Below are positions 34,931 to 43,545 of a stretch of 64,000 nucleotides of DNA, piece by piece; within the stretch, counting starts at the first letter, position 1, and each line of letters starts with the position of its first letter. The position numbers and the translations under genes were made by a program. Location: contig NZ_JAOEFX010000003.1 in assembly GCF_025421775.1 (NCBI RefSeq), positions 558,001 through 622,000 on the forward strand, given 5' to 3'. The notes beneath the pieces are model-generated. The model searched no databases. It saw nothing but the letters and a program-made list of their open reading frames with translations, and was not told the DNA's origin. Source of the DNA: Paenarthrobacter aurescens. GTDB lineage: Bacteria; Actinomycetota; Actinomycetes; Actinomycetales; Micrococcaceae.

Positions 34931-35446
34931 TCATGCCTCTGACCCGGCGCTCTGGACTTCTTGCTTGCTGCGTGTTGGTGTTGCTGCCATTCTCCCGATG
35001 AGGGGCTCCGTCCGGTATGGGATATGGGTATGCAGGGCCAACACTGTTTCGGTCCGGATGACGCCCTTGGTGCGCAGGACTGAGCGCAAGGCTGACTGCA
35101 GGTTGTGGGTGTCCGTTGCCACCACGCGGCACCACAGATCGCCGCGACCGGAGATTTCGTGGACCTCCAGGACCTGGGGGATCAGGCGCAGGGCGCCAAT
35201 GACGCCGTCGAGTTCCCTGTGGGTGACTTCAATCGTGACGAAGGCCACTACGTCGTACCCCACCTTTTCGAGGTCCACTTCGCGCCCGGCAGCCTGCAGC
35301 ACTCCCGACCTGAGAAGCCGTTTCACCCGGCTCTGGGCGGTGTTGCGGGCGATGCCCAAGGCGTCACTTAGCTCGGCGATCTGGATGCGGGGGTCCCGGA
35401 TCAACTCCAGGAGGATCTTCAGGTCCATCGGGTCGAGGGTGTTCAA
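34931..35446 (-). CDS. Lrp/AsnC-family transcriptional regulator 1
   Basis: About 171 aa. N-terminal winged helix (LDPMDLKILLELIRDPRIQIAELSDALGIARNTAQSRVKRL), then the RAM/AsnC ligand-binding domain (YDVVAFVTIEVTHRELDGVIGAL...EVHEISGRGDLWCRVVA). The C-terminal tail is extended. A TTG at 35446 with GGAG seven nt upstream is the likeliest start; GTG 35464 is an alternative. Divergent from an MFS transporter gene 166 bp away, the usual arrangement for a local regulator and its exporter target. Confidence 0.88.
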   Translation of the reverse strand: MNTLDPMDLKILLELIRDPRIQIAELSDALGIARNTAQSRVKRLLRSGVLQAAGREVDLEKVGYDVVAFVTIEVTHRELDGVIGALRLIPQVLEVHEISGRGDLWCRVVATDTHNLQSALRSVLRTKGVIRTETVLALHTHIPYRTEPLIGRMAATPTRSKQEVQSAGSEA

Positions 35447-35468
35447 ATGGTCACTCCAGCTCACTTGG

Positions 35469-35496
35469 ATCGTATGACTTTGCCTATTTTGCTCAA
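35469..35496 (-). promoter_or_regulatory. Promoter of Lrp/AsnC regulator 1
   Basis: On the minus strand: -35 TTGAGC (35496-35491), 16-bp spacer, -10 TACGAT (35474-35469). Confidence 0.55.
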
Positions 35497-35612
35497 TCCT
35501 TGCATCTTTCCGGTTCTTTGAGATCAACTCTGCTGCATTCTGTTGCCATCAACAATTCGCCGGGTTTGCTGTTCCCACAAGGAACCAGGGCCCGGCCACC
35601 GAGTCCGAAGGC

Positions 35613-36854
35613 ATGGAAATGACTGTCTTGAGCGAACTCCGCATGCGTCCGGCCACAGCTGAACGTTGGGGATGGGATGCCTCCACCACCGCAAGGCTTG
35701 TCCTGACCGGGGTAGTGATCTTTACGCTCCTTGTGGGAGCCAACCTGGCAACGCCCCTGTATCCCTTGCTTCAGGCCAGGCTGGGTATGTCTTCGCTGGA
35801 CGTGACCGTCGCCTTCTCAAGCTATGTCCTTGCGTTGGTCGCTGTCCTCATGGTGGCTGGCCACTGGTCGGACCACATCGGGCGCCGGGCTGCACTGGTG
35901 TTGGCCGTCCTGGTGGGCTTGGTGGGCGGTGTGATCTTCGCGAATGCAGACACGCTGCTCTCGTTGTCCCTGGGCCGGGCACTCCAAGGAGTGGCGGTTG
36001 GTCTCGCCACAGGCGCCAGCGCGGCGGCCTTGCGTGAACTGCTGCCCCAACGGCCGGACTGGGCCTCCCGCTTTACCTTGCTTTCCTCTGCCGGTGGCGT
36101 GGCCGCAGGTCCAGCAATCGGTGGCCTCTTGTCTCTTTTGCCGGATCCCACGCGCACTCCCTACTACCTTCACGCGGCGGTGTTGCTTGCTGCGCTGATT
36201 CCCTTGTGGCTGCTGAAAGCAAGGCCTGCCATCGCACCGGCGGAAGGGCCGAAACCCCTCAAAGTCCTGGCCCCGCGGAAACCGTCCATCTCCAGTGATG
36301 CTCGCGGAGCTTTTTGGATGGCTGCGGCCACCGGGTTCCTGAGTTTCGCAGTGTTCGGCTTCTGCCTCTCCCTGGCACCGGGGTATTTCGCCAGTGTGGT
36401 CCATGCCGATTCGAGGCCGCTCATAGGTTTGCTGGCCGGCGTTACCCTGGGTGCCTCGGCCCTGAGCCAGTTGCTGGGTGCGCGCGGACGCTTCGTTGTC
36501 CCCATGGCCTTGGCAGTCCTGGGGGTCTCCGTGGTTCTCATCGGAGCCGCGGCCGCGTGGTCAAGCCCTTGGCTGCTGGTGGCTGCGAGCATCACTGCTG
36601 GCGTGGGCCAGGGCATTGCCTTCCGCCAGGTCTTCAATGAGGTTGCCGGGAAGGTTGAGGCTGCCCGACATGCCCAGGTCATCAGCACCGTCTATGTGAT
36701 CACGTATCTGGGAAGCGCTGTTCCAGTGATTGGGCTGGGAGTGGCTGTTTCGGCCCTCGGCCTGCAGACCGCCGTTGTGGGGTTCACCCTTTTGTGCGGT
36801 GTGGCAGCACTGGCGCTTGCAGCCATCGCCCTTCGGAGCGCAGTGCGTTCTTGA
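35613..36854 (+). CDS. MFS transporter
   Basis: 413 aa with twelve predicted helices. The MFS loop 2-3 motif is clear (GHWSDHIGRRAALVLAVLVG), and motif C-like glycines occur in helix 5 (SSAGGVAAGPAIGGLL). A long loop between helices 6 and 7 is Pro/Lys-rich. Likely a drug or metabolite exporter. It sits between two Lrp/AsnC regulators, one divergent and one convergent, so control by amino acids or related effectors is likely. The start is uncertain (ATG 35613 or 35619); no good ribosome site. Confidence 0.88.
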   Translation: MEMTVLSELRMRPATAERWGWDASTTARLVLTGVVIFTLLVGANLATPLYPLLQARLGMSSLDVTVAFSSYVLALVAVLMVAGHWSDHIGRRAALVLAVLVGLVGGVIFANADTLLSLSLGRALQGVAVGLATGASAAALRELLPQRPDWASRFTLLSSAGGVAAGPAIGGLLSLLPDPTRTPYYLHAAVLLAALIPLWLLKARPAIAPAEGPKPLKVLAPRKPSISSDARGAFWMAAATGFLSFAVFGFCLSLAPGYFASVVHADSRPLIGLLAGVTLGASALSQLLGARGRFVVPMALAVLGVSVVLIGAAAAWSSPWLLVAASITAGVGQGIAFRQVFNEVAGKVEAARHAQVISTVYVITYLGSAVPVIGLGVAVSALGLQTAVVGFTLLCGVAALALAAIALRSAVRS

Positions 36855-36862
36855 TTCCGCCC

Positions 36863-37369
36863 CTATTCCGGCAGCGGTCCGCGGTTGCCGGGTATGTGCT
36901 GGAAAACCATGGTGGTTTCCGTATGACCGACGACGGGGTCGGTAGCCAGGTTGTCCAGGAGCCAGTTGCGGAGGTCATCAGTATTGGCGACGGCGATGTG
37001 GAGCAAATAGTCCACGGAGCCGGTGGTATGGAAGGTGGAAATGACCGCCGGAAGCTTGGGGACCCGTGCAGTGAAGCGGTCGATCTGGTCGCGGTCGTGG
37101 GCGCGAAGGCGAACAGCGATGAGGGCTTGAACTGAGCGGCCGATGGCCGGCAGGCTCAGGACGGCTTCGAAACCCTCGATGATGCCGCGTTCGGAGAGCG
37201 CCCTGGTGCGCATCAGAGCCGTGGAGGGTGCGATTCCCACAAGTTCCGCCAACTGCTTGTTGGAGATCCGGGCGTCGTCCACCAACGCTGCGAGGATTCG
37301 TTCATCGATCGCGTCCAGCGGCTCTGCGCTGCCCGTGCTTGACCGAACATTCTTCGTGGGGTTGCTCAC
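36863..37369 (-). CDS. Lrp/AsnC-family transcriptional regulator 2
   Basis: 168 aa. Winged helix LDAIDERILAALVDDARISNKQLAELVGIAPSTALMRTRAL followed by a RAM domain (VQALIAVRLRAHDRDQIDRF...VISTFHTTGSVDYLLHIAV). GTG start at 37369 with AGGAGG four nt upstream. Ends 8 bp from the convergent MFS stop. It differs clearly from regulator 1 and is not a recent duplicate. Confidence 0.92.
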   Translation of the reverse strand: MSNPTKNVRSSTGSAEPLDAIDERILAALVDDARISNKQLAELVGIAPSTALMRTRALSERGIIEGFEAVLSLPAIGRSVQALIAVRLRAHDRDQIDRFTARVPKLPAVISTFHTTGSVDYLLHIAVANTDDLRNWLLDNLATDPVVGHTETTMVFQHIPGNRGPLPE

Positions 37370-37423
37370 GGATCCTCCTGAAATTGCCTTTCATCCATCC
37401 TAAGTGGTGAATTCTTCAGGTGA

Positions 37424-38065
37424 CTATCGTTTTGCAGGCGTCACGCGGTCCCTCCGTCGGTCGAGTCGTTGGAGTGGCTCACTGAGCAACATCAACAGCA
37501 GGGGAAGGTTTCCTGCGCCGGGAATGACGAGCGCCAGAACCAGGGCGGTGAGGAAGAGCCCGGCAACGATAGCGCCGGCACGGATCCCGGAGTTCGTCGC
37601 GGCAGAATCCAGCGTGTGGAGGTCGGGGTGGGAGCGCAGATAAATACGCGCCAGAAGGAGCATGAGGCTGGTGGCGAACAGGGTTCCTATGTAGACAAGG
37701 GGCTGGGCCCAGTCAGACTGCATCTGGGTGGAAAGCGATGTCGCCACTGGCATGACCACAATGGTGAACATCCAGGCCACGGTCAACCACAGCAAGCCCG
37801 AGTCAACACGCTTGACGCTGCGGAAGAGCTTGTGGTGGTGCACCCAGAACACTGCGATGAGGACGAAGCTCAGGACAAATCCGAGCAAGGCGTACTGTTC
37901 CTCGGCCAACCATTCAGCCGTGGTGCCATCATGGTCCGACAGTTCACCCACGCTCTCCATGAGCGGCAGGATCAACAACGTTAAAGCAATCGCCACCACG
38001 GCATCCGTAAACGCCTGCAAACGCTCCGGCGACGACAGTTCCCGACTTTTCGTGACCTGTGTCAT
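37424..38065 (-). CDS. TMEM175/DUF1211-family potassium channel-like membrane protein
   Basis: 213 aa. The family signature at the start of helix 1 is present with one change: RLQAFTDAVVAIALTLLILPL (FTD where most have FSD). Further helices include LLGFVLSFVLIAVFWVHHHKLF, a typical TMEM175 helix with WxxHH, and four more hydrophobic stretches. Bacterial members conduct K+ as tetramers. ATG 38065 is preceded by TACAAT at seven nt and by a GGAGG. Confidence 0.9.
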   Translation of the reverse strand: MTQVTKSRELSSPERLQAFTDAVVAIALTLLILPLMESVGELSDHDGTTAEWLAEEQYALLGFVLSFVLIAVFWVHHHKLFRSVKRVDSGLLWLTVAWMFTIVVMPVATSLSTQMQSDWAQPLVYIGTLFATSLMLLLARIYLRSHPDLHTLDSAATNSGIRAGAIVAGLFLTALVLALVIPGAGNLPLLLMLLSEPLQRLDRRRDRVTPAKR

Positions 38066-38072
38066 GCCTCCG

Positions 38073-38078
38073 ATTGTA
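38073..38078 (-). promoter_or_regulatory. Leaderless-type -10 box of the TMEM175 gene
   Basis: TACAAT on the minus strand, seven nt before ATG 38065. Confidence 0.5.
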
Positions 38079-38095
38079 GGGGCAGCCCGGCTGAA

Positions 38096-39325
38096 TCAGC
38101 GTGAGTGCCGCGGAGGGCGGTGGACCATCAAGGTGACAGCCGCCGTCGTGCATGAAAGGGCGATGACGCTCAACGCCAAAGCCGGCCAGCCGAAGGCCTG
38201 AAAGGCGAGGCCGCCGGCCCAGCCGATGATGCTGGAACCCAGGTAATAGGACAGGTTGTACAACGAAGCGGCCTGTGCGCGTCCTGTGGTGGCGATGACT
38301 CCCGTCCACCCTGAACCCACGCTGTGGGCGGCAAAAAAGCCGCCGGTAAAAATCACGAGTCCAGCCAAGGTTGCCGCCAGGTTCTCCACCAAGGTCAGCG
38401 CCATGCCGGCTGACATGACGGCAATCCCGGCCACCAGGACGTTCCGCCTGCCGAATCTCGTGGTCAGTCCGGCAGCCCAGCGTGAGCTGACAGTTCCGGA
38501 AAGGTACGCCAGGAAAATGAGGCTGACAACGGTGGCGGGAAGTCCGAAGGGTTCCGCGTGCAGCCGGAAGCCGAGGTAGTTGTAGACGGCCACGAAGCCA
38601 CCCATGAGCAGGAATGCCTGGAGGTATAGCGCCACAAGCCTGGGATTGCTTGAGTGTCCTTTCAAAGTCCGGACGGCCCCGCGGAATCCCATTGCTGGGG
38701 CCGGGCTGAACCGTCGTTGCTTGGGTACGAGCACCAGGAACAAGACGGCAGAGACGGCGGCCAGCAGGGAGACGGCCAGGGCAGCGGCGCGCCAGCCCCA
38801 GAGCTCGCCCACAGGGCCTGCCACCAAGCGTCCGGCCAGCCCGCCCAAGGTGGTTCCGGCAACGTAGGTTCCGGCAGCCAAGGCAGTGTGGATCTTGGTA
38901 ACCTCCTCGTTGAGGTAGGCGATGGCAATGGCTGGTATTCCGCCCAAGGCCATGCCTTCAAGTGTTCGGATACCCAGCAGCAGCGGCACCGTGGGCGCCA
39001 AGGGAACCAGCAGTCCCAGCACTGTTGCGGCGGCGATGCCTATGGCCATGGCACGGACCCGGCCGATCCTGTCGGCCACGAAGGACCACGGCAGCACCGT
39101 GACAGCGAGGCCCACAGTGGCAAGTGAGATGCTCAAAGCGGCTTCGGCGGCTGTGATGTTGAGGTCGCTGGCCATCAGGGGCAGGACGGCCTGCGTCGAG
39201 TACAACTGTGCGAAAGTGGCGACTCCAGCGAGTGCCAGGGCGGCGAGTATCCGGCTGTAGCCGCGGGACCCTTTGGCGTGTCCGTCCCACGTTTCGGCGC
39301 TGCTCATGGCGATTGCTTTAGTCAC
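38096..39325 (-). CDS. MFS transporter, YnfM/AraJ-like
   Basis: 409 aa with twelve helices. Signature segments: TFAQLYSTQAVLPLMASDLNITAAEAALSIS, the loop motif FVADRIGRVRAMAIG and a helix 5 EGMALGGIPAIAIAYLNEE. It resembles Escherichia coli YnfM, which is also next to a divergent LysR gene. Probably an exporter of a small polar compound. The GTG start fits TAACCT six nt upstream; ATG 39307 is possible. Confidence 0.9.
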   Translation of the reverse strand: MTKAIAMSSAETWDGHAKGSRGYSRILAALALAGVATFAQLYSTQAVLPLMASDLNITAAEAALSISLATVGLAVTVLPWSFVADRIGRVRAMAIGIAAATVLGLLVPLAPTVPLLLGIRTLEGMALGGIPAIAIAYLNEEVTKIHTALAAGTYVAGTTLGGLAGRLVAGPVGELWGWRAAALAVSLLAAVSAVLFLVLVPKQRRFSPAPAMGFRGAVRTLKGHSSNPRLVALYLQAFLLMGGFVAVYNYLGFRLHAEPFGLPATVVSLIFLAYLSGTVSSRWAAGLTTRFGRRNVLVAGIAVMSAGMALTLVENLAATLAGLVIFTGGFFAAHSVGSGWTGVIATTGRAQAASLYNLSYYLGSSIIGWAGGLAFQAFGWPALALSVIALSCTTAAVTLMVHRPPRHSR

Positions 39326-39399
39326 CCGGCAAGGTTAGGACGCAGCCGACTCCGCTTTCCAATGCATAAGTCGCGTATCATCAATGCAGTAATGCATGA
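39326..39399. promoter_or_regulatory. Divergent MFS/LysR control region
   Basis: Minus-strand TAACCT (39337-39332) lies six nt before the MFS GTG, with TTGGAA 19 bp further upstream. AATGCA occurs at 39361, 39383 and 39391, twice as the full palindrome ATGCAT (39362-39367 and 39392-39397). These repeats are candidate LysR binding sites. Confidence 0.45.
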
Positions 39400-39406
39400 G
39401 TGGCCA

Positions 39407-39480
39407 AGGCCAGCCAACTCAAGCCCAGCCAACTTAGGGCCAGCCAATTCAGGCAAGCCAGCCAGGCCAGCAGGAGTCCC
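39407..39480 (+). repeat. Degenerate 15-bp tandem repeats before the LysR gene
   Basis: About three units of AGCCAA(C/T)T(C/T)A(A/G)G plus three bases, followed by shorter AGCCAG units. The unit is a multiple of three and in frame with lysR, so if translation began at GTG 39400 it would add a repeated SQL(K/R)x peptide. Confidence 0.6.
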
Positions 39481-40455
39481 GTGGAACCCGATCACCAGCA
39501 GCTCATCCAGCTTCTTCCGCTGCTGCCCGTCCTGGCTGAACTTGGTCGGACAGAACATATGACGGAAACTGCGGAACTACTCGGTGTTCCCCAGTCGACA
39601 GTCAGTCGGGCGGTGGCCCGTGCCAGTGCAATTGTGGGAATGGATTTGCTGGTCCGCGACGGCCGCGGCATCCGCCTTACCCCCGCCGCCAAAACCCTGC
39701 TGCCCTACATCGATGCGGCGCTGGAGGATTTTCAGGCCGGGCTGGACAGGGTGCGGCATGAGTCGGACGTGGTCCGGGGGCGTGTCGGCGTTTCCTTCCA
39801 GCACACGTTTGGTGAAGCGACGCTGCCGTTGCTCATCAGTGCCTTCCGGGCCCGCTACCCGCATACGGTGTTCGAACTCTGGCAGGGTCCACGGGACGAT
39901 TGCCTCAAGCAGTTGGCCGGGGGCGAAATGGACTTCGCGCTGATCGCGCCGATTGCCCCTGAGGGCAGGGGAATACGTTCGCTGCCGCTCTACCGTGAAC
40001 CGCTCAGGGTGGTGCTGCACTACCGACACCCCTTGGCCGGGCGGTCCAGCGTCCATCTATCGGAATTGCGGCACGACCCGTACATCACGCTTCCGGAAGG
40101 GGTCGGCTTGAGGGCCCTGGGCGAGGCACTCCTGCGGGAAGCCGGATTCCGGCCGCGGATTGCCTTTGAAGTCCAGGAGTCCACCTCAGCCCGCGGGCTG
40201 GTTTCCGCAGGCTTGGGGTTCAGCATCCTTCCGCCTGCGGGTCCAGGCTCAGGGACCGGGCAGTTTCTTCCGAAGGCCGAACTTGGCCTCGTTGAAGTAG
40301 CTATCGAATCGGAGTTGGCGTTCCGGCAGATCGGGATCGCATGGCGGGAGCGAAGCTTCGAGCCGGACGCCGTTCGGCTATTCCGGGAACTCGTGGTCAC
40401 TGAGGGTGGCGAATTGCTCGCCGAACTTGTCAGAGCCCGTTCAGGAACTCCCTGA
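39481..40455 (+). CDS. LysR-family transcriptional regulator
   Basis: 324 aa. N-terminal winged helix (LPVLAELGRTEHMTETAELLGVPQSTVSRAVARASAIVG) and a periplasmic-binding-like effector domain from about residue 95. The HTH begins slightly later than usual, which favours GTG 39481 (AGGAG four nt upstream) over GTG 39400. Divergent from the YnfM-like exporter and probably its activator. The last 26 bp overlap the 3' end of the opposing nitronate monooxygenase gene. Confidence 0.9.
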   Translation: MEPDHQQLIQLLPLLPVLAELGRTEHMTETAELLGVPQSTVSRAVARASAIVGMDLLVRDGRGIRLTPAAKTLLPYIDAALEDFQAGLDRVRHESDVVRGRVGVSFQHTFGEATLPLLISAFRARYPHTVFELWQGPRDDCLKQLAGGEMDFALIAPIAPEGRGIRSLPLYREPLRVVLHYRHPLAGRSSVHLSELRHDPYITLPEGVGLRALGEALLREAGFRPRIAFEVQESTSARGLVSAGLGFSILPPAGPGSGTGQFLPKAELGLVEVAIESELAFRQIGIAWRERSFEPDAVRLFRELVVTEGGELLAELVRARSGTP

Positions 40456-41473
40456 CCACATCCTTCGCGGAGCCCTCCCGCGACTGCTGCCAACCGGTGC
40501 CCGCCCAGAGGTTGAGGTGGTGCGGATCACCGGCTGCGGACGAGGCGGCCCTCACCGGTGCCGTGAGGTGGTGGATGGCGGGGTAACCTTCCGGAGCATC
40601 CTGATGATCCCGGACAAAGTCGTTGACCAGCGACCGTGCCCACCGACCAGTGAAAGCCCGGGTCATGGCCGTCTCCGTGAATGCCGGATCACCCAAAGCG
40701 TCCTTGTGTGGCTTCCGGGCGCCGCTTTCGTCGGTGCGAACCAGCGCCGTGCCGACCTGGGCGGCCGCTGCGCCGGCCGCCATCACTTCACGAAGCGCGG
40801 CGTTGTCCATGATCGAGCCTGCCGCTATCAGCGGAAGTCCGACGGCGGCACGCACCTGGGCGACCAGTTCCGCCGTCGTTCGGGCTGCCGGGGTTGGGGT
40901 TGATTCAGCGCTGCCCTGCAGGAACGCTGCCGTGTGTCCACCCGCGGAGCTGTGCTGGACAGCGATGGCGTCGGGACCCTCATCCGCAGCGGCAAGAGCC
41001 TCCTGGACGCTCGTGACGCTGGAGATGACGATTGTGCCTGCCTTCCGGAGCGCTGCTACTACCTGCTTCCCCGGAAGGCCAAAAGCGAAGCTCACGAACT
41101 CCACTGGGTCATCCAGCAGGGCATCGATCTTGTCCTGCCACGCGTCGTCGTCATCGAGTCGGAGGGGAGGCAGGGCCACTCCGTACCGGGCAGCCTCGGG
41201 TTCCAGCTCCGCCCGGTAGGCCTCGAGACGCGCCCTCGTCTCCGGGTCCGGCGTGGGCTGGCGTGGGTCGGGCACAAAGAGGTTCATGCCGAACCGGATG
41301 TTGAGGGTCCTCGTTGCCGCAATCTCGGCGCTCATGGCCTCAGGGGTCTTGTAACCGGCGGCGAGGAAACCCAAACCGCCTCCGGCGTCTACTGCCTGTA
41401 CCAGCGCGGGCGTGGACGTTCCCCCGGCCATGGGCGCTGCAATGAACGGTGTACCGAGCAGGTATTCGGGCAT
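40430..41473 (-). CDS. Nitronate monooxygenase / NPD-type FMN flavoprotein
   Basis: 347 aa TIM-barrel flavoprotein of the 2-nitropropane dioxygenase family. Visible motifs: FIAAPMAGGTSTPALVQAVDAGGGLGFLAAGY, the substrate loop QHSSAGGHTAAF with the conserved His, and the FMN phosphate site LIAAGSIMDNAALREVMAAGAAAAQVGTA. Oxidises alkyl nitronates such as propionate 3-nitronate. Start ATG 41473 with GGAGGAG about nine nt upstream. Confidence 0.9.
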   Translation of the reverse strand: MPEYLLGTPFIAAPMAGGTSTPALVQAVDAGGGLGFLAAGYKTPEAMSAEIAATRTLNIRFGMNLFVPDPRQPTPDPETRARLEAYRAELEPEAARYGVALPPLRLDDDDAWQDKIDALLDDPVEFVSFAFGLPGKQVVAALRKAGTIVISSVTSVQEALAAADEGPDAIAVQHSSAGGHTAAFLQGSAESTPTPAARTTAELVAQVRAAVGLPLIAAGSIMDNAALREVMAAGAAAAQVGTALVRTDESGARKPHKDALGDPAFTETAMTRAFTGRWARSLVNDFVRDHQDAPEGYPAIHHLTAPVRAASSAAGDPHHLNLWAGTGWQQSREGSAKDVVREFLNGL

Positions 41474-41502
41474 ATGCGGTTTCTCCTCCGGACGCTCCAA
41501 GC

Positions 41503-41508
41503 TAGTCT
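41503..41508 (+). promoter_or_regulatory. Leaderless-type -10 box of the BadF-type kinase gene
   Basis: TAGTCT, six nt before GTG 41515. Confidence 0.55.
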
Positions 41509-41514
41509 TTCACG

Positions 41515-42450
41515 GTGAACAATCCTGACTCTGCCCAGCATTCCCACTCCGATCCACGGGCCTTGAGTGGCACCGTCATCGGGCTCGACATCGGCGGCAC
41601 GAAGACCCGCGGTGTTCGGTTCGAAAACGGGGCGCCGGTCCGTGACGAGAGCGCAGGCAGCTCCAACGTCCAGAACGTCAGCCGGGAGCAAGCCGCAGCA
41701 AACCTCGCTGAGCTGTTCGGCAAGATCGGCGGCGGCCGCATCGATGAGGTTTACGCGGGCGCTGGCGGGATCGACACAGACGAAGACGCCCAGGCGCTCG
41801 CCGATCTGATCGCCCCGCACGCGCCCGGTGCCCGGATCACGGTGGTCCACGATTCACGCCTGTTGTTGGCAGCCGGGGGAGCAAGCACGGGCGTGGCCGT
41901 GATTGCGGGAACCGGTTCAGCCGCGTGGGGCAAGAACGACGCCGGTGAGGAAGCCCGCGCAGGCGGTTGGGGCTACCTCCTGGGGGACGAAGGCAGCGGT
42001 TACTGGCTGGGGCGCGAAGCAGTGCGCCATAGCCTGCGCCGGATGAACCAAGGGCTGCAGCCGGATCTGCTCAGCCGTGCACTGTTGGACTCCGTCGGTG
42101 TGGATGAACCGGGAAAGCTGATCGCCCTGTTCCATTCCCCGGACACGGGCCGCCGCTACTGGGCCCAGCAGGCCCGGCTGGTGGTGGAAGCCGCTGACGC
42201 AGGTGACCAGACCAGCATGGCTTTGGTGGAACAGGCAGGCCGCGACCTCGCTGACCTCGCCGAACAAGCCGTCCGCCAGTTGGGAATCGACGGACCGGTC
42301 ATCCTCGGCAGTGGTCTCGGCATGAACGTGCCTCGCCTGCAGGAGGCCTTCAAGGCCAAGCTGGCCGAAGACGGCATCGTTGACGTGCGTATTCTTCAGC
42401 AGGATCCCGTGTTCGGTGTCCCCCGCCTCGTGGCAGAGCAGCGGGCGTAG
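41515..42450 (+). CDS. BadF/BadG/BcrA/BcrD-type ATPase, N-acetylglucosamine kinase-like
   Basis: 311 aa of the ASKHA fold. Phosphate-1 motif GLDIGGTKTRGVRFENG, phosphate-2 region VIAGTGSAAWGKN, and the kinase signature GGWGYLLGDEGSGYWLGREAVRHSLRRM, with adenosine loop VILGSGLGMNVPRL. The family phosphorylates amino sugars such as GlcNAc or GlcN. No PTS or sugar importer is adjacent. GTG start defined by the -10 box. Confidence 0.88.
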   Translation: MNNPDSAQHSHSDPRALSGTVIGLDIGGTKTRGVRFENGAPVRDESAGSSNVQNVSREQAAANLAELFGKIGGGRIDEVYAGAGGIDTDEDAQALADLIAPHAPGARITVVHDSRLLLAAGGASTGVAVIAGTGSAAWGKNDAGEEARAGGWGYLLGDEGSGYWLGREAVRHSLRRMNQGLQPDLLSRALLDSVGVDEPGKLIALFHSPDTGRRYWAQQARLVVEAADAGDQTSMALVEQAGRDLADLAEQAVRQLGIDGPVILGSGLGMNVPRLQEAFKAKLAEDGIVDVRILQQDPVFGVPRLVAEQRA

Positions 42451-42463
42451 CGGTACGGAATGC

Positions 42464-43495
42464 CTAGCCGCGGGTTCGGGGCCGCAGTTTGACTCCCGGC
42501 AGGGGCGGGGCAGGAATGCGGCCCGCTTCCGGTCCTGCCCCAGGACCATGGCCGGGGACGAATCCGAAGCGTGAGGCGGCGGCAGCGTCGTCGTCGAGCA
42601 GTCCCTCGGCCTCCCATTCCTCGCGCGCCTTTTCCACTTCCTCGTGCGTCCTGCCTACAAAGTTCCACCACATGAGCAGGTCTTCGCCGAACGGTTCGCC
42701 GCCGAGAAGCATGAAACGGGTGTCGGGTTGGGCGGCTACCCGGAGGCTGGACCTGCCGGCGCCCAGGTAGGCCAATGGGCCGGCCTCAATGTCCTGGCCA
42801 TCGATGACCACATGGCCATCCAGGACCAATACGGCGTGCTCGAAGTCCGGCCGCAATGGCAGTTCAAGGGATCCGGTGCCCGTGATGTCAGCTCCGACAA
42901 TGGGGCTGAACATAGTGGCGGGGGAGCGTTGGCCGGCGAATTCGCCCACCATCACTGTGGCCCTAAAGCCGTCGCCTACTGCCACCGGCAAGTCCCTCAC
43001 CTGCTCAAATGACGGAGCACGGTGCCGGTGCTCCTCAGGCAGGGCAACCCACAATTGGAGTCCCCGGGAGATGGGGATTTCTTCCACCAGCGGGCTGGTC
43101 CCTGCCTCGGTGGTGGCGGGAAGGACGGAGAACTCGGAGTGCGAGATACCGTGGCCTGCCGTCATGATGTTCAATTCGCCCGGGCGCACCACCACATCGC
43201 TGCCCACACTGTCGCGGTGTCGTACAGCGCCTTCCAAAGGCCACGTGACTGTTTGGAGTCCGCAGTGCGGATGGGGGAGGACGCTCATTGCCACCCGGTC
43301 GGGACCGAAGCTGTCCAGGAAGCACCACGCACCCACGGTCGGCAAACCCCGCTGGGGGAGCGTCCTCATGACGTTCATTGCGCGGACCCCGCCCAGAGGC
43401 ACCTCACGTTCTGGCCACAGTTGAACGCAAGGACCTTGACCTTCGTGTGCGGCCGGGCACACCTCTTGGGCCGGGGAAGTATCAAGATTGGTCAT
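42464..43495 (-). CDS. Pirin-family cupin protein
   Basis: 343 aa bicupin. The metal site is complete: HPHCGLQTVTW supplies two His, and GHGISHSE supplies the third His and the Glu, as in pirins. The C-terminal cupin is followed by the region GLLDDDAAAASRFGFVPGHGPG. Bacterial pirins can act as quercetinases or metabolic regulators; no specific role can be assigned. AGGTG lies about ten nt before the ATG. Divergent from the GH35 gene with a 50-bp spacer. Confidence 0.92.
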   Translation of the reverse strand: MTNLDTSPAQEVCPAAHEGQGPCVQLWPEREVPLGGVRAMNVMRTLPQRGLPTVGAWCFLDSFGPDRVAMSVLPHPHCGLQTVTWPLEGAVRHRDSVGSDVVVRPGELNIMTAGHGISHSEFSVLPATTEAGTSPLVEEIPISRGLQLWVALPEEHRHRAPSFEQVRDLPVAVGDGFRATVMVGEFAGQRSPATMFSPIVGADITGTGSLELPLRPDFEHAVLVLDGHVVIDGQDIEAGPLAYLGAGRSSLRVAAQPDTRFMLLGGEPFGEDLLMWWNFVGRTHEEVEKAREEWEAEGLLDDDAAAASRFGFVPGHGPGAGPEAGRIPAPPLPGVKLRPRTRG

Positions 43496-43532
43496 GTGTT
43501 CATCACCTGTGCATAAATGTTGGAAATTGAGC

Positions 43533-43538
43533 TAATCT
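43533..43538 (+). promoter_or_regulatory. Leaderless-type -10 box of the GH35 gene
   Basis: TAATCT, seven nt before GTG 43546. Confidence 0.5.
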
Positions 43539-43545
43539 GTTCCGT

